Origin: Nocardioides rotundus
GTDB taxonomy: Bacteria; Actinomycetota; Actinomycetes; Propionibacteriales; Nocardioidaceae
Direction: 5' to 3'
DNA length: 64,000 nucleotides
Assembly: GCF_019931675.1 (NCBI RefSeq)
Contig: NZ_CP082922.1
Coordinates: forward strand, 3,301,001 to 3,365,000
Below, one piece after another: positions 8,729-17,650 of the stretch. Positions within the stretch are counted from its first letter, which is position 1. Each line of letters begins with the position of its first letter. The position numbers and the translations under genes are program-made. The notes beneath the pieces are model-generated. The model was given only the letters and a program-made list of their open reading frames with translations, searched no databases and was not told where the DNA came from.

Positions 8729-8734
8729 AGTCTA
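8729..8734 (-). promoter_or_regulatory. -10 box of the DUF4229 gene
   Basis: TAGACT on the minus strand, seven bases before the GTG at 8721. Position and sequence fit a leaderless actinobacterial promoter. Confidence 0.5.
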
Positions 8735-8785
8735 CGCGGCGGGGCCGCAGGCGGAGCCGGCCGGGCCGGGCAACCAGGGCGCTCC

Positions 8786-8791
8786 TAGGCT
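8786..8791 (+). promoter_or_regulatory. -10 box of the gene at 8798
   Basis: TAGGCT followed by six bases and the GTG at 8798. Same leaderless arrangement as its neighbours. Confidence 0.5.
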
Positions 8792-8797
8792 GGGGTC

Positions 8798-9013
8798 GTG
8801 GGCAAGTTCCTTCTCGTGGTGCTCGTGCTGGCGGTGGCCATCTATCTCACCGTCCGGTTCTTGGAGCGCCGCGCCGCCGGGCCGGGCGGTCGCGGTGGCG
8901 CGCCCCTGCCCCCGCCGCGGCCGATGGGTCCCGACGACGACCCCGACTTCCTCTGGCGCCTCGAGCGCGACGAGCGCCGGCGGCGCAAGCAGGACCCCGA
9001 CGACGGCGAGTGA
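8798..9013 (+). CDS. 71-residue single-pass membrane protein, hypothetical
   Basis: Starts at GTG 8798. The N-terminus MGKFLLVVLVLAVAIYLTVR is a membrane helix. It is followed by a Gly/Pro-rich stretch and a charged cytoplasmic-type tail (DDDPDFLWRLERDERRRRKQ). No family is recognised beyond a general likeness to small actinobacterial membrane proteins near cytochrome c maturation genes. It is convergent with ccsB. The start is supported by a -10 box six bases upstream. Confidence 0.6.
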   Translation: MGKFLLVVLVLAVAIYLTVRFLERRAAGPGGRGGAPLPPPRPMGPDDDPDFLWRLERDERRRRKQDPDDGE

Positions 9014-9034
9014 CCGGGTCGGCGTACCGGCCGG

Positions 9035-10105
9035 TCAGGCCCCCGGCGAGCCGCCCGGCGCGACCGGGGCCTCCACGACCGCCGGCGCGGCGTAGGAGTG
9101 CTGCGAGGTCGAGGAGAAGTAGTTGATCCCGATGAAGTTGAACCACAGGGTCGCCATGCCGATCAGCGCCAGCCAGGCCGCGCTGCGGCCCTTCCACCCC
9201 GCGGTCGCGCGGGCGTGCAGGTAGGCCGCGTAGAGCACCCAGGTGATGAACGCCCAGACCTCCTTGGGGTCCCAGTTCCAGTACGACGCCCACGCCTCGT
9301 AGGCCCAGATCGGACCCGCGATGAGCACCGCGAAGGTCCACACCGGGAACGCGAAGGCGTGCACCCGGTAGGACAGCAGGTCCAGCTTCTCCTTCGACGG
9401 GACGCGGGCGAGGTAGCCGGTCATCGGCTTGCCGCGCCGCTCCTGGCGGTCCTTGACCAGGAAGAGCACCGACGCCATGCCCGCCACGGTGAAGGCGCCG
9501 GTGGCGATGACGGCCGCGACCACGTGGATCACCAGCCACTCCGAGTTCAGCGCCTCCCGCAGCGGCGAGACCGGCGCCCGCAGCCACAGCACCGCGACCA
9601 TCAGCACCGAGAGCACGAAGCCCGCGACGATCGGGCCCAGCCAGCGCAGCGAGTAGCGGCGGTAGAGCACCAGGAAGATCACGGTGACGAAGAAGGTGCC
9701 CGAGGCGGTGAACTCGTACATGTTGCCCCACGGCACCCGGTTCGGGTCCGCGGCCAGCCCGCGCGCGACCAGGCCGACCAGGTGGACCACGGCCGCCATC
9801 GCCAGCAGGACCAGCCCGAGACGCGCGCCGAGCTCCGCCGTCCGCGAGCGGTCCGCAGAAGTGTCAGAGGCGTCGAGGGCGTCGGAGGCCGGTCCCTCGG
9901 CCACGAGTACGTCGCCCCGCGCCGCGTCAGCACCGGTCGAGGAGGACGTCGTCGCGGTGGACGTCGCGGCCGCGGCCGCGGGCTCCCGCTCGACCGACCG
10001 CAGCGCCGCCCACTCCACGAGATAGGCGAGCAGCGCCACGAAGTAGAGCACCCCTGCGGCCGCGATCGCCTGGTCGCTCAGGGCTTCCCATGCCAGGTCA
10101 CTCAT
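9035..10105 (-). CDS. ccsB: cytochrome c biogenesis protein CcsB (CcsA/ResC type, heme handling)
   Basis: 356 residues with about eight membrane helices. It carries the tryptophan-rich WWD heme-handling motif in WASYWNWDPKEVWAFITW (about residue 270) and conserved histidines such as SEWLVIHVVAAV. With ResB it forms the System II cytochrome c synthase that moves heme outward and joins it to apocytochromes. A long Ala/Ser/Thr loop (about residues 40-85) is a low-complexity insertion between the first helices. The ATG at 10105 overlaps the end of resB (ATGAGTGA). Confidence 0.93.
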   Translation of the reverse strand: MSDLAWEALSDQAIAAAGVLYFVALLAYLVEWAALRSVEREPAAAAATSTATTSSSTGADAARGDVLVAEGPASDALDASDTSADRSRTAELGARLGLVLLAMAAVVHLVGLVARGLAADPNRVPWGNMYEFTASGTFFVTVIFLVLYRRYSLRWLGPIVAGFVLSVLMVAVLWLRAPVSPLREALNSEWLVIHVVAAVIATGAFTVAGMASVLFLVKDRQERRGKPMTGYLARVPSKEKLDLLSYRVHAFAFPVWTFAVLIAGPIWAYEAWASYWNWDPKEVWAFITWVLYAAYLHARATAGWKGRSAAWLALIGMATLWFNFIGINYFSSTSQHSYAAPAVVEAPVAPGGSPGA

Positions 10106-11732
10106 CTCTCGCCCTCCTCGGGTCGTCCGGGCCGTCGTCACGGCCCTGCAGGGCCGCCACCACCGCATCCAGCTCGGGCGTCACGTCCGCTCCGCCGGAC
10201 CGGTCGAGCACGGCCACCTCCACCAGTATGCCCTGTTCCCCCCGACGGGCGCGCACCCAGGCCCGTCGGGGCCGGATGAACAGCGAGCCCATGAGGCCGA
10301 TCAGGGCCGCCACGACGCCGCTCAGGGTGAGCCACATGCCGGGGGTGCGGGAGATCTGCACCCGGTTCCACTCCTCGACACCGTCGAAGGAGACGCTGCC
10401 GAGCCCGTTGGGCAGCCGCACCCGCTGGCCCGGCTGCAGGTCGATCCGCAGCGGGCGCTCCGGGTCGTCGGGCCGCATCACCTGGGTGGCGCGGTCCTTG
10501 TCCAGGATGTAGACCGACTGCGGCGACCCGTCGTCGAGCCCGAGGTCCCCGCGGTAGACCTGCATGGACAGCGTGGGGTTGCGGTCGTCGCCCATCACGT
10601 TGATCGGGTCGCCGTCGATCTTGACGTAGGTCGGGTAGAAGACGCCCTCGAGCCCGATCTGGTCGGGGTTGGCGTAGGGCGCCTTGATGACGCCGAAGGA
10701 GAACAGGTCCTGCCCCTGCGGCAGGAACACCGTCGGCCCGGTCGCGACCACCTTGCCGGTGCCGTCGCGGATGGTCACCACGGGCGAGTAGCCGTGCCCG
10801 ATGAGGAACACGTCGGTGCCGCCGATCGACAGCGGCTCGTTGACCCGCAGGTGGTAGTCCTTCTGCGGGCTGTCCGGGCTCTCCTTGTAGGTGATCTCGG
10901 AGACGAAGCCGCGGGACATGCCCTGGTTGCGGCCCGACTCCACCCAGTCGACGGTGAAGTCCTGGATCTGGAAGGAGAACGGCTCCATGCCGGCGGGGTC
11001 GAAGAAGGTGCCCGGGTCGAAGTCGTCGTACTGCGTGAGGTTGTTGGAGAACCCGCCGCCGTCCACCGGCACGATCACGCCGCCCTTGTAGCCGAACAGC
11101 GACCCGATCGCGAAGCCCACCATCACCACGAGGATGGAGAAGTGGAAGACCAGGTTCCCGGCCTCGCGCAGCTTGCCCTTCTCCGCGGCGACCGCGTCGG
11201 CACCCGGCCCCCCGGGGCTGCGGTCCGCGACCCGGAAACGCCGCTCGCGCAGCACCCGCTCGGCGCGCTCGAGCACCTCCTCGGGCGAGGCGTCGGTGGT
11301 GTACGTCGCGTGGTCGGGCATCCGGGTCAGGTAGCGCGGCGCCCGGACGGGCGCGGCCCGCATGGCCTTCCAGTAGATCCGCAGCCGCGGCACGACACAG
11401 CCGATGACCGAGAGCCCGAGCAGCAGGTAGATCGCCGCGAACCAGGGCGAGTCGTAGACCTCGAAGAGCCCGAGGCGCTCGTAGATCGGGGTGAGCTTGG
11501 GGTGCTGGCCCTGCCAGGTGGAGGTCTTGAGGGCGTCCACGCCCTTCTGCGGGATGAAGGAGCCCGGCACCGAGGCGAGCGCCAGCAGCAGGAGCAGGAT
11601 CAGCGCGGTGCGCATCGAGGTGAGCTGGCGCCAGGTCCAGCGCAGCAGCTCCACGAAGCCGAGCTCGCCGGACCGCCGCTCCGGCTCGGGCCCGGGGGCG
11701 GACGTGCGGGGCTGATCGGTGGTGGTGCTCAT
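10098..11732 (-). CDS. resB: cytochrome c biogenesis protein ResB
   Basis: 544 residues. Three N-terminal membrane helices, including RTALILLLLLALASVPGSFI and the characteristic SVPGSFIPQ that follows, then a large extracytoplasmic domain, then a last helix near the C-terminus (GMWLTLSGVVAALIGLMGSL). This is the normal ResB/Ccs1 layout. It is the partner of CcsB in heme attachment to cytochrome c. The ATG start forms an ATGA overlap with the ccdA stop. Confidence 0.93.
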   Translation of the reverse strand: MSTTTDQPRTSAPGPEPERRSGELGFVELLRWTWRQLTSMRTALILLLLLALASVPGSFIPQKGVDALKTSTWQGQHPKLTPIYERLGLFEVYDSPWFAAIYLLLGLSVIGCVVPRLRIYWKAMRAAPVRAPRYLTRMPDHATYTTDASPEEVLERAERVLRERRFRVADRSPGGPGADAVAAEKGKLREAGNLVFHFSILVVMVGFAIGSLFGYKGGVIVPVDGGGFSNNLTQYDDFDPGTFFDPAGMEPFSFQIQDFTVDWVESGRNQGMSRGFVSEITYKESPDSPQKDYHLRVNEPLSIGGTDVFLIGHGYSPVVTIRDGTGKVVATGPTVFLPQGQDLFSFGVIKAPYANPDQIGLEGVFYPTYVKIDGDPINVMGDDRNPTLSMQVYRGDLGLDDGSPQSVYILDKDRATQVMRPDDPERPLRIDLQPGQRVRLPNGLGSVSFDGVEEWNRVQISRTPGMWLTLSGVVAALIGLMGSLFIRPRRAWVRARRGEQGILVEVAVLDRSGGADVTPELDAVVAALQGRDDGPDDPRRARDE

Positions 11733-12505
11733 AGGGCGGACTTCCACAGCTCTCGTTCGACCATCCAGGCTTGCAGCATCGTGGTCAGCTCGGCCCACCA
11801 GCCGGTGAGCAGCAGGATGCCGACGCCGATCATCAGCAGACCGCCGGCGATGTTCACGGCGCGCAGGTGCCGGCGTACGAAACCCATCGCGCCCAGCAGC
11901 CGCTCGTAGGCCAGACCGCCGATGATGAAGGGCACACCGAGGCCGAGGGCGTAGGCGCCCGACAGCAGCGCTCCCCGCCCCGCGGTCGCCTCCTGCATCG
12001 CCATCGTGGTGATCACGCCCAGGGTGGGCCCGATGCAGGGGGTCCAGCCGAGCCCGAAGAGGAAGCCGAGCGCAGGGGCGGCGGCGAGCCCGACGGACGG
12101 CACGCGGTGCACCCGCCAGTCACGCTGGAGCAGCGGCACGGCGCCGAGGAAGACCAGGCCGAGGACGATGGTGAGCACGCCGAGCACGACCTGCATCAGC
12201 CGGGCGTTGTCGGGGGCGGCGAGCCAGCTGCCGACGGCGCCCGAGGCCGCTCCGAGGATCACGAAGACCACTGCGAAGCCGAGCACGAACAGCACCGAGC
12301 CGAGCAGCATCCGACTGCGCCGCGCGCGCACGCGCGAGCCCTCGGTCAGGTCCGCGCCGGAGATCCCGGTGGCATAGGAGAAGTACGCCGGCACCAGCGG
12401 CAGCACGCACGGGGAGAAGAAGGAGACCAGACCCGCGACCAGGGCCACGGGGAGCGCCAGCAGCAGCGTCCCGGACCCGGCGGTCGCGGAGAACCAGTCA
12501 CCCAT
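11729..12505 (-). CDS. ccdA: cytochrome c biogenesis protein CcdA (thiol-disulfide electron transporter)
   Basis: 258 residues, about six membrane helices. The two redox cysteines lie in VSFFSPCVLPLVPAYFSY and FLFGLGWTPCIGPTLGV, the hallmark pair of the CcdA/DsbD membrane domain. It carries reducing power across the membrane to the TlpA-like thioredoxin encoded just upstream, keeping the apocytochrome CXXCH reduced. It overlaps the tlpA-like stop by eight bases at its start, and resB at its end. Confidence 0.95.
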   Translation of the reverse strand: MGDWFSATAGSGTLLLALPVALVAGLVSFFSPCVLPLVPAYFSYATGISGADLTEGSRVRARRSRMLLGSVLFVLGFAVVFVILGAASGAVGSWLAAPDNARLMQVVLGVLTIVLGLVFLGAVPLLQRDWRVHRVPSVGLAAAPALGFLFGLGWTPCIGPTLGVITTMAMQEATAGRGALLSGAYALGLGVPFIIGGLAYERLLGAMGFVRRHLRAVNIAGGLLMIGVGILLLTGWWAELTTMLQAWMVERELWKSAL

Positions 12506-13079
12506 CGGCAGGCTCCGCGGCGATGCCCTCGACGAGGTCGACGAAGGTGTTCTTCGACGGGATGGGGCCGATCACCGTGGCGGCGATCCGGCCTTGGCGG
12601 TCCAGCACGACGGTGCTCGGGATGGTCCGCGGCGACAGGGTCCCGGCGAAGGGCAGCAGCGCCTGCCCGTCGGGGCTGTAGATCGAGGGATAGGGCACCT
12701 TGAACTGCTCGGCGAACAGGCGCGCCGACTCCACGGCGTTGTCCCGGATGTTGATCCCGACGAACTCGGCATCCTTGCCGAGCTCCTCGGACGCCTCGAC
12801 CAGCTCGGGCATCTCGGTGCGACACGGGGGGCACAGCGACCACCACACGTTGATCACCACGACCTTCCCGCGCATCTTCGTCACCGACACGGGGTCGCCC
12901 TGCAGGTCCTCGCCGGCCAACTCGATCGGCTGCTCGCGCTCGGCGGGGTCGAGCAGGGTGATCTGCCCGTTCCCGGAGATGTACCCCTTGTCGCCGGTGC
13001 CGTCCTCCTCCGACGAGCAGGCGCTCGTCAGGAGCAGGACCAGGCAGGTCAGCAGCAGGAGGGGGGTACGGCGGATCAG
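12498..13079 (-). CDS. membrane-anchored TlpA/ResA-like thioredoxin (lipoprotein)
   Basis: About 193 residues. The N-terminus has a helix and lipobox (LLLLTCLVLLLTSAC), so it is probably a lipoprotein on the outer face of the membrane. The thioredoxin active site is NVWWSLCPPCRTEMPEL (CPPC). It should reduce apocytochrome c or a similar target using electrons from CcdA. No ATG, GTG or TTG occurs between the in-frame upstream region and the signal peptide. The likely start is CTG at 13077-13079, overlapping the phosphatase stop (CTGA), with GAGGAG five bases upstream. Confidence 0.88.
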   Translation of the reverse strand: MIRRTPLLLLTCLVLLLTSACSSEEDGTGDKGYISGNGQITLLDPAEREQPIELAGEDLQGDPVSVTKMRGKVVVINVWWSLCPPCRTEMPELVEASEELGKDAEFVGINIRDNAVESARLFAEQFKVPYPSIYSPDGQALLPFAGTLSPRTIPSTVVLDRQGRIAATVIGPIPSKNTFVDLVEGIAAEPADG

Positions 13080-13756
13080 GACGTCTCCTCGGGCGAGCCC
13101 CCGGAGCTGAACGGGGCGGAGCGGTCGCCGACGGGCAGCAGGTCGGCCGCCGGCTCTGAGTAGGAGACCTGCACCAGCCGGTCGCCGTCGAAGTGGAAGG
13201 AGGTCAGCGAGCAGATCGTGCACTGCCGCTTGCGCGGGTCGTGCAGCATCGAGCGCCGCTCCACGTGCATCCGGGTCGTCCAGATCGGCAGCTGGTGGGA
13301 GACGACGACCGCCTCGTGGCCGGCCGCGGCGTCGCGGGCATCGTAGAGCCCGGCGAGCATGCGGGCCGCGATCTCGGCGTACGGCTCGCCCCAGGAGGGC
13401 CGGAGCGGGTTCCACAGGTGACGCCACGACGACGGCTTGCGCAGGGCGCTCTCCCGCCCCGCGAAGCGCTCCCCCTCGAACACGCTGGAGGACTCTATCA
13501 CCCGCGGGTCGATCTCCGGCTCCCGGCCCAGCGCGGCGGCGAGCGGTGCGGCGGTCTCGCGGGCCCGCTCCAACGGGGAGCTGACCAGGTGGGTGATGTC
13601 GCGGTCCCCGATCACGTCGGCGACCCGCTGCGCCATCGCCCGGCCCCGCTCGGAGAGGTGGTAGCCGGGGCGGCGGCCGTAGAGCACGCCCTCGGGGTTG
13701 TGCACCTCCCCGTGGCGGAGCAGGTGGACCACGGTCCTGGTGTCAGCGGAGGTCAT
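13076..13756 (-). CDS. histidine phosphatase family protein (phosphoglycerate mutase-like)
   Basis: 226 residues. The phosphohistidine signature is [20 protein letters not shown] at the N-terminus, with a second histidine in [17 protein letters not shown]. Typical acidic and arginine residues follow ([15 protein letters not shown]). The substrate is not evident. It sits between hemL and the cytochrome c maturation genes with overlaps on both sides (ATGA with hemL, CTGA with the thioredoxin), so it is part of the same operon. Its role there is unknown. Confidence 0.88.
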   Translation of the reverse strand: MTSADTRTVVHLLRHGEVHNPEGVLYGRRPGYHLSERGRAMAQRVADVIGDRDITHLVSSPLERARETAAPLAAALGREPEIDPRVIESSSVFEGERFAGRESALRKPSSWRHLWNPLRPSWGEPYAEIAARMLAGLYDARDAAAGHEAVVVSHQLPIWTTRMHVERRSMLHDPRKRQCTICSLTSFHFDGDRLVQVSYSEPAADLLPVGDRSAPFSSGGSPEETS

Positions 13757-15096
13757 GCGGCCCCTTTCGCGGCGGCTGCCGCGGCTGCGGGCAGCGCGTC
13801 GATGACGGTCTGGACGGCCCGGTCGTCGTGGGCGGCGGAGAGGAACCAGCCCTCGTAGGCCGAGGGCGGGAGGTGCACGCCGCGGTCGAGCATCGCGTGG
13901 AAGAACGCGGCATAGGCGGCCGTGTCCTGGGTGTTCGCGTCGTCGAAGTCACGGACCGGCCGGTCGGTGAAGAACACGGAGAACATGGTGCCGGTCGACT
14001 GGATGACGTGCGGCACGCCCGCGGCGGTGAGCGCGTCGGCCGTCGCGGCCTTGATCTGCTCCCCCACCCGGGTCAGGTGGGCGTAGACGTCGTCGGTCGC
14101 CAGGCGCAGCGTGGTGAGCCCCGCGGTGGTCGCCACCGGGTTCCCCGACAGGGTACCGGCCTGGTAGACGCCGCCCTCGGGCGCCAGCTGGGCCATCAGG
14201 TCGGCGCGGCCGCCGAAGGCCGCGGCGGGGAAGCCCCCGCCCATGACCTTGCCGAAGGTCATCAGGTCCGGCGTCCAGCCCTCCTGCTTCCCGTCCAGGC
14301 CCCACTGGCCCTCGCGGCCGGCGCGGAACCCGGTCATCACCTCGTCGGAGATGAACAGGGCGCCGTGCTCGGCGCAGGTGCGCGCGAGGAACTCGTTGAA
14401 GCCGGGCTCGGGCGGGACCACGCCCATGTTGCCCGGCGCCGCCTCGGTGATCAGGCAGGCGATCCGGTCGCCGTGCTCGGCGAACGCCGCGGTCACGGCC
14501 GCGCGGTCGTGGTAGGGCAGGACCAGGGTGAGCGCGGTGGAGGAGGCGGGTACGCCGGGGCTGCCGGGCAGCGCGAGGGCGTCCCGGTCGCCGTCGGCCA
14601 GGGTCGCCACCCCGGACCCGGCCGCGGCCAGCAGCGCGTCCACGTGGCCGTGGTAGCAGCCGGCGAACTTCACCACGATGTCGCGGCCGGTGGCGCCGCG
14701 CGCCAGCCGGATCGCCGACATCGTGGCCTCGGTGCCGGAGGAGACGAAGCGGACCTTCTCGACCGGCGTGCGGGCCACGATCTCCTCGGCCAGCTCCACC
14801 TCGGGCTCGGTGGGGGTGCCGTACGACGTCCCGCGGGCCACGGCGTCCGCGACGGCCGCCTGCACCTCGGGATGCGCGTGGCCGAGCAGCATCGGGCCCC
14901 ACGAGCAGATGAGGTCGACGTACTCGTTGCCGTCCACGTCGGTCAGCCACGCACCGCTCGCGGACCGGATGAACCGCGGGGTGCCCCCGACCGCGTTGAA
15001 GGCGCGCACCGGCGAGTTCACCCCGCCCGGCGTCACGGCAACGGCGCGCTCGAACAGAGCGCGGCTCTGCTCCTGCGGGGAGATGGAGGAGGACAC
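13753..15096 (-). CDS. hemL: glutamate-1-semialdehyde 2,1-aminomutase (HemL)
   Basis: 447 residues. This PLP enzyme makes 5-aminolevulinate in the C5 heme pathway, right after glutamyl-tRNA reductase. Motifs: [20 protein letters not shown] at the start, [32 protein letters not shown], and the PLP lysine in [19 protein letters not shown]. The GTG at 15096 ([12 protein letters not shown]) fits the family length. CACAAT six bases upstream may be the -10 of a leaderless operon transcript. HemL heads an operon running into cytochrome c maturation genes, which links heme supply to heme use. Confidence 0.95.
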   Translation of the reverse strand: MSSSISPQEQSRALFERAVAVTPGGVNSPVRAFNAVGGTPRFIRSASGAWLTDVDGNEYVDLICSWGPMLLGHAHPEVQAAVADAVARGTSYGTPTEPEVELAEEIVARTPVEKVRFVSSGTEATMSAIRLARGATGRDIVVKFAGCYHGHVDALLAAAGSGVATLADGDRDALALPGSPGVPASSTALTLVLPYHDRAAVTAAFAEHGDRIACLITEAAPGNMGVVPPEPGFNEFLARTCAEHGALFISDEVMTGFRAGREGQWGLDGKQEGWTPDLMTFGKVMGGGFPAAAFGGRADLMAQLAPEGGVYQAGTLSGNPVATTAGLTTLRLATDDVYAHLTRVGEQIKAATADALTAAGVPHVIQSTGTMFSVFFTDRPVRDFDDANTQDTAAYAAFFHAMLDRGVHLPPSAYEGWFLSAAHDDRAVQTVIDALPAAAAAAAKGAA

Positions 15097-15102
15097 TGAG
15101 CC

Positions 15103-15108
15103 ATTGTG
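15103..15108 (-). promoter_or_regulatory. possible -10 box of the hemL-ccs operon
   Basis: CACAAT on the minus strand six bases before the hemL GTG. The sequence is a weaker match than the TANNNT boxes elsewhere, but the spacing is the same. Confidence 0.35.
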
Positions 15109-15111
15109 CCC

Positions 15112-15132
15112 GGCGGGTGGGAGCCACCCGCC
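15112..15132 (-). terminator. hairpin downstream of the transglycosylase gene
   Basis: A perfect nine-base stem (GGCGGGTGG / CCACCCGCC) with a three-base loop, 33 bases after the transglycosylase stop and just upstream of hemL. There is no U-tract, as is usual in such GC-rich genomes. It would separate the transglycosylase transcript from hemL. Confidence 0.55.
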
Positions 15133-15164
15133 ACCGCGGGGGTACCCCTCCCCTTCGCCGGGCG

Positions 15165-16397
15165 TCAGAAGCCCAGGTTGTCCATGCAGCTGTTGAACTC
15201 CAGCAGCTTCAGCGGCGAGAGCGAGGCCACGCTGTCGACGCCCAGCTGGGCCAGGCACTTGGTCGTCGCCTCGGCCTGGGTGAGCGTGTCCTGCACGGTG
15301 CCGACCGGGTCCTTGACGGTGTCCTTCACCGTGTCCTCGACCTTACCGGTCGTGTCCTTCACGGTGTCCTTCACCGGACCGAGCGGGTCCTGGGTCGGCG
15401 CGGCGGGCGTCGGCGCCGGGGCCGGCGTGGAGCTGCCGTCGTCGTCGGAGGGCGGAGCCTGGGTGCTCGGCGGCTCGGCCGCGGCCAGGTTGTCCCCGCC
15501 GTCGAGGCCGCCACCGCCGCCACCCGAGCCGGGCCGCGGGCCCTTGGCCCGGATCGCCGGCGGGGTGTAGTTCGGGTCGGGGTAGAAGTAGCCCGCCGAG
15601 GTGGTGCTGTCGGGCACGGTCATGAAGTCCCCGGACATGTAGGACCGCATGATCGAGAGCACCAGGTCGACGTAGTCCTGGCTGTGGTTGTAGCGGAAGA
15701 CCGCGGCGCGCTGGCCGGGCTCCCGGGACAGGTCGTCGGCGCCGGAGCAGAGGTAGACGGCCGTGGCCAGCGCGGCGTCGTCGATGTCCTGCGGGTTGCG
15801 CTTGCCGTCGCCGTCGGCGTCGACCCCGACCACGGACCAGGTCGAGGGGATGAACTGCATCGGGCCGACCGCGCGGTCGAACTTCGTGTCGCGGTCCAGC
15901 TGGCCGGCGTCGGTGTCCTTGATGACCGAGGTGTTCTTGCTGCCGTTCAGGGCGATGCCGTAGATGCCGGGCCGGGCCACCCCGTTGGCGTCCAGCCGGT
16001 TGCCGCCGTAGCGGCCGTGGTCGGACTCGACCCGACCGATGGCCGCGATCAGCTGCCAGGGGATCTTGCATCCCTTGTCGGCGGTGTTGATCACCGTCGC
16101 GGCCCGCTGGTAGGCCGAGAGCGCCGCACTGGGGATCCCGTTGACCGACGCGGTCTGCACGGCCGCCTCGCCGGTGCCCCGGAAGCCCTTCGACACGCTG
16201 GCCGGAGCCTCGATCGCCTGCGTCGGCACGGAGGTGCCGTCGGGCAGCACGCCGGAGCCGCCGCGCTCGCCGGCGGCTACGGCGGTGGTGCCGGGCCCGC
16301 CGACACCCACCAGGCTCGCCGTCCAGACGGCGGACAGCGCCGCCAGCGGGACCAGCGTGGCCGCCTTCTGCGTGCGGCCGAAGTGGAGCTTCTTCAT
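15165..16397 (-). CDS. secreted lytic murein transglycosylase
   Basis: 410 residues. N-terminal signal/anchor ([20 protein letters not shown]). The goose-lysozyme-like catalytic region has [20 protein letters not shown] with the catalytic glutamate, then [19 protein letters not shown] and [19 protein letters not shown]. This is the MltB-type family that cleaves peptidoglycan. The C-terminal third is a Pro/Ala/Ser linker and a repetitive DTVKD-rich segment with two cysteines near the end. The ATG at 16397 has GGGGAGA nine bases upstream. The 220-base gap upstream holds AT-rich sequence and GTGAC/GTCAC half-sites around 16457-16490. I looked for a c-di-AMP riboswitch there and found none. Confidence 0.88.
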   Translation of the reverse strand: MKKLHFGRTQKAATLVPLAALSAVWTASLVGVGGPGTTAVAAGERGGSGVLPDGTSVPTQAIEAPASVSKGFRGTGEAAVQTASVNGIPSAALSAYQRAATVINTADKGCKIPWQLIAAIGRVESDHGRYGGNRLDANGVARPGIYGIALNGSKNTSVIKDTDAGQLDRDTKFDRAVGPMQFIPSTWSVVGVDADGDGKRNPQDIDDAALATAVYLCSGADDLSREPGQRAAVFRYNHSQDYVDLVLSIMRSYMSGDFMTVPDSTTSAGYFYPDPNYTPPAIRAKGPRPGSGGGGGGLDGGDNLAAAEPPSTQAPPSDDDGSSTPAPAPTPAAPTQDPLGPVKDTVKDTTGKVEDTVKDTVKDPVGTVQDTLTQAEATTKCLAQLGVDSVASLSPLKLLEFNSCMDNLGF

Positions 16398-16581
16398 CGA
16401 ATCGTTCTCTCCCCAGGTGTTGCGCTGCCTCAGACGTGCGTTCCCTCGAGGCAGGTCACGTCGAGTGACGATTGTTGTCACACAGAGTTACCCCTGAGTA
16501 CCCATTGTGACCCACACCTCACGGATTCGCATCATCGAGACGCAGATCACCTCCGGTCATGACGCGGATCAGCCTGCGAAG

Positions 16582-16598
16582 CCCGCCCGCCCGGCGGG
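16582..16598 (-). terminator. GC-rich hairpin after hemB
   Basis: A six-base stem (CCCGCC / GGCGGG) with a five-base loop, 20 bases past the hemB stop. Plausible rho-independent-like end of the rex-hem operon, without a U-tract. Confidence 0.4.
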
Positions 16599-16618
16599 AC
16601 GGGCCGGGGCCGGCGTCC

Positions 16619-17644
16619 TCAGCGGGCCGCAGCGAGGAGCCGGGCCGCCTCGGCGGCCCAGTAGGTGAGCACCATGTCGGCGCCGGCGCGGCGGATCGAG
16701 GTGAGGGTCTCCAGAATCGCGGCCTCGCGGTCGATCCAGCCGTTGGCGGCGGCCGCCTCGACCATGGCGTACTCGCCGGAGATGTTGTAGGCCGCCACGG
16801 GGACGTCGACGGCGTCGCGGACCCGCCGGACCACGTCGAGGTAGCCCATCGCGGGCTTGACCATCACCGCGTCCGCACCCTGCTCGACGTCCAGCAGCGC
16901 CTCGCGGACGCCCTCGACCGCGTTGGCGGGGTCCTGCTGGTAGGTCCGCCGGTCGCCCTGCAGCGAGGAGTCGACGGCCTCGCGGAACGGGCCGTAGAAC
17001 GCGGAGGCGTACTTCGCGGAGTAGGCGAGGATGCCGACGGTCTCGTGCTCCGCGGCGTCCAGCGCCGTGCGGATCACCGCGACCTGACCGTCCATCATCC
17101 CGCTCGGGCCGACCATGTCGACGCCGGCGTCGGCGTGGGCGAGCGCCATGTCGGCGTACACCTGCAGGGTCTTGTCGTTGTCCACGCGCCCGTCGGGGGT
17201 GAGCAGGCCGCAGTGCCCGTGGTCGGTGAACTCGTCCAGGCACAGGTCGCTCATCACGGTGAGCGCGTCCCCCACCTCGCCGACCACGTCGGCGATCGCG
17301 AGGTTGAGGATGCCGGCGGGGTCCAGCGCACCGGAGCCGACGGCGTCCTTCTCCTCGGGGACGCCGAACAGCATGATCCCGCCCAGCCCGAGCTCGGCGG
17401 CCTCCGCGGCCGCCCGCTGCAGGCTGCTGCGCGAGTGCTGCACGACGCCGGGCATCGTGGAGATCGGCTGCGGCTCCTCCAGGCCCTCCCGGACGAAGAC
17501 GGGCAGGATCAGCTGCCGGGCCTCGACCGAGGTCTCGGCGACCAGTCGTCGCAGGCCGGGGGTACGGCGCAGCCGGCGGGGCCGCACGACCGGTGGGGTC
17601 ACCGGCCCTGCGACCGCCGGACTGGCGGGCTTCTCCTCAGCCAC
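16619..17644 (-). CDS. hemB: porphobilinogen synthase (HemB, ALA dehydratase)
   Basis: 341 residues, condenses two 5-aminolevulinate molecules. The two active-site lysines are in [15 protein letters not shown] and [14 protein letters not shown]. The metal region reads [14 protein letters not shown]. The zinc-type enzymes have Cys-x-Cys here and the magnesium type has Asp at the later positions; this one mixes the two. The GTG at 17644 is the start, six bases after the end of the hemD/cobA gene. Last gene of the hem operon. Confidence 0.95.
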   Translation of the reverse strand: MAEEKPASPAVAGPVTPPVVRPRRLRRTPGLRRLVAETSVEARQLILPVFVREGLEEPQPISTMPGVVQHSRSSLQRAAAEAAELGLGGIMLFGVPEEKDAVGSGALDPAGILNLAIADVVGEVGDALTVMSDLCLDEFTDHGHCGLLTPDGRVDNDKTLQVYADMALAHADAGVDMVGPSGMMDGQVAVIRTALDAAEHETVGILAYSAKYASAFYGPFREAVDSSLQGDRRTYQQDPANAVEGVREALLDVEQGADAVMVKPAMGYLDVVRRVRDAVDVPVAAYNISGEYAMVEAAAANGWIDREAAILETLTSIRRAGADMVLTYWAAEAARLLAAAR

Positions 17645-17650
17645 GGCCGG

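Noticed and set aside
10098..13756. Separate two-gene ccs operon boundaries
   Set aside because: All junctions from hemL to ccsB are stop/start overlaps; there is no promoter or terminator inside, so one operon is the simplest view.
16398..16618. c-di-AMP (ydaO-type) riboswitch before the transglycosylase
   Set aside because: Such switches are common before actinobacterial cell-wall hydrolases and disA is in the window, but the conserved riboswitch core is not seen here.
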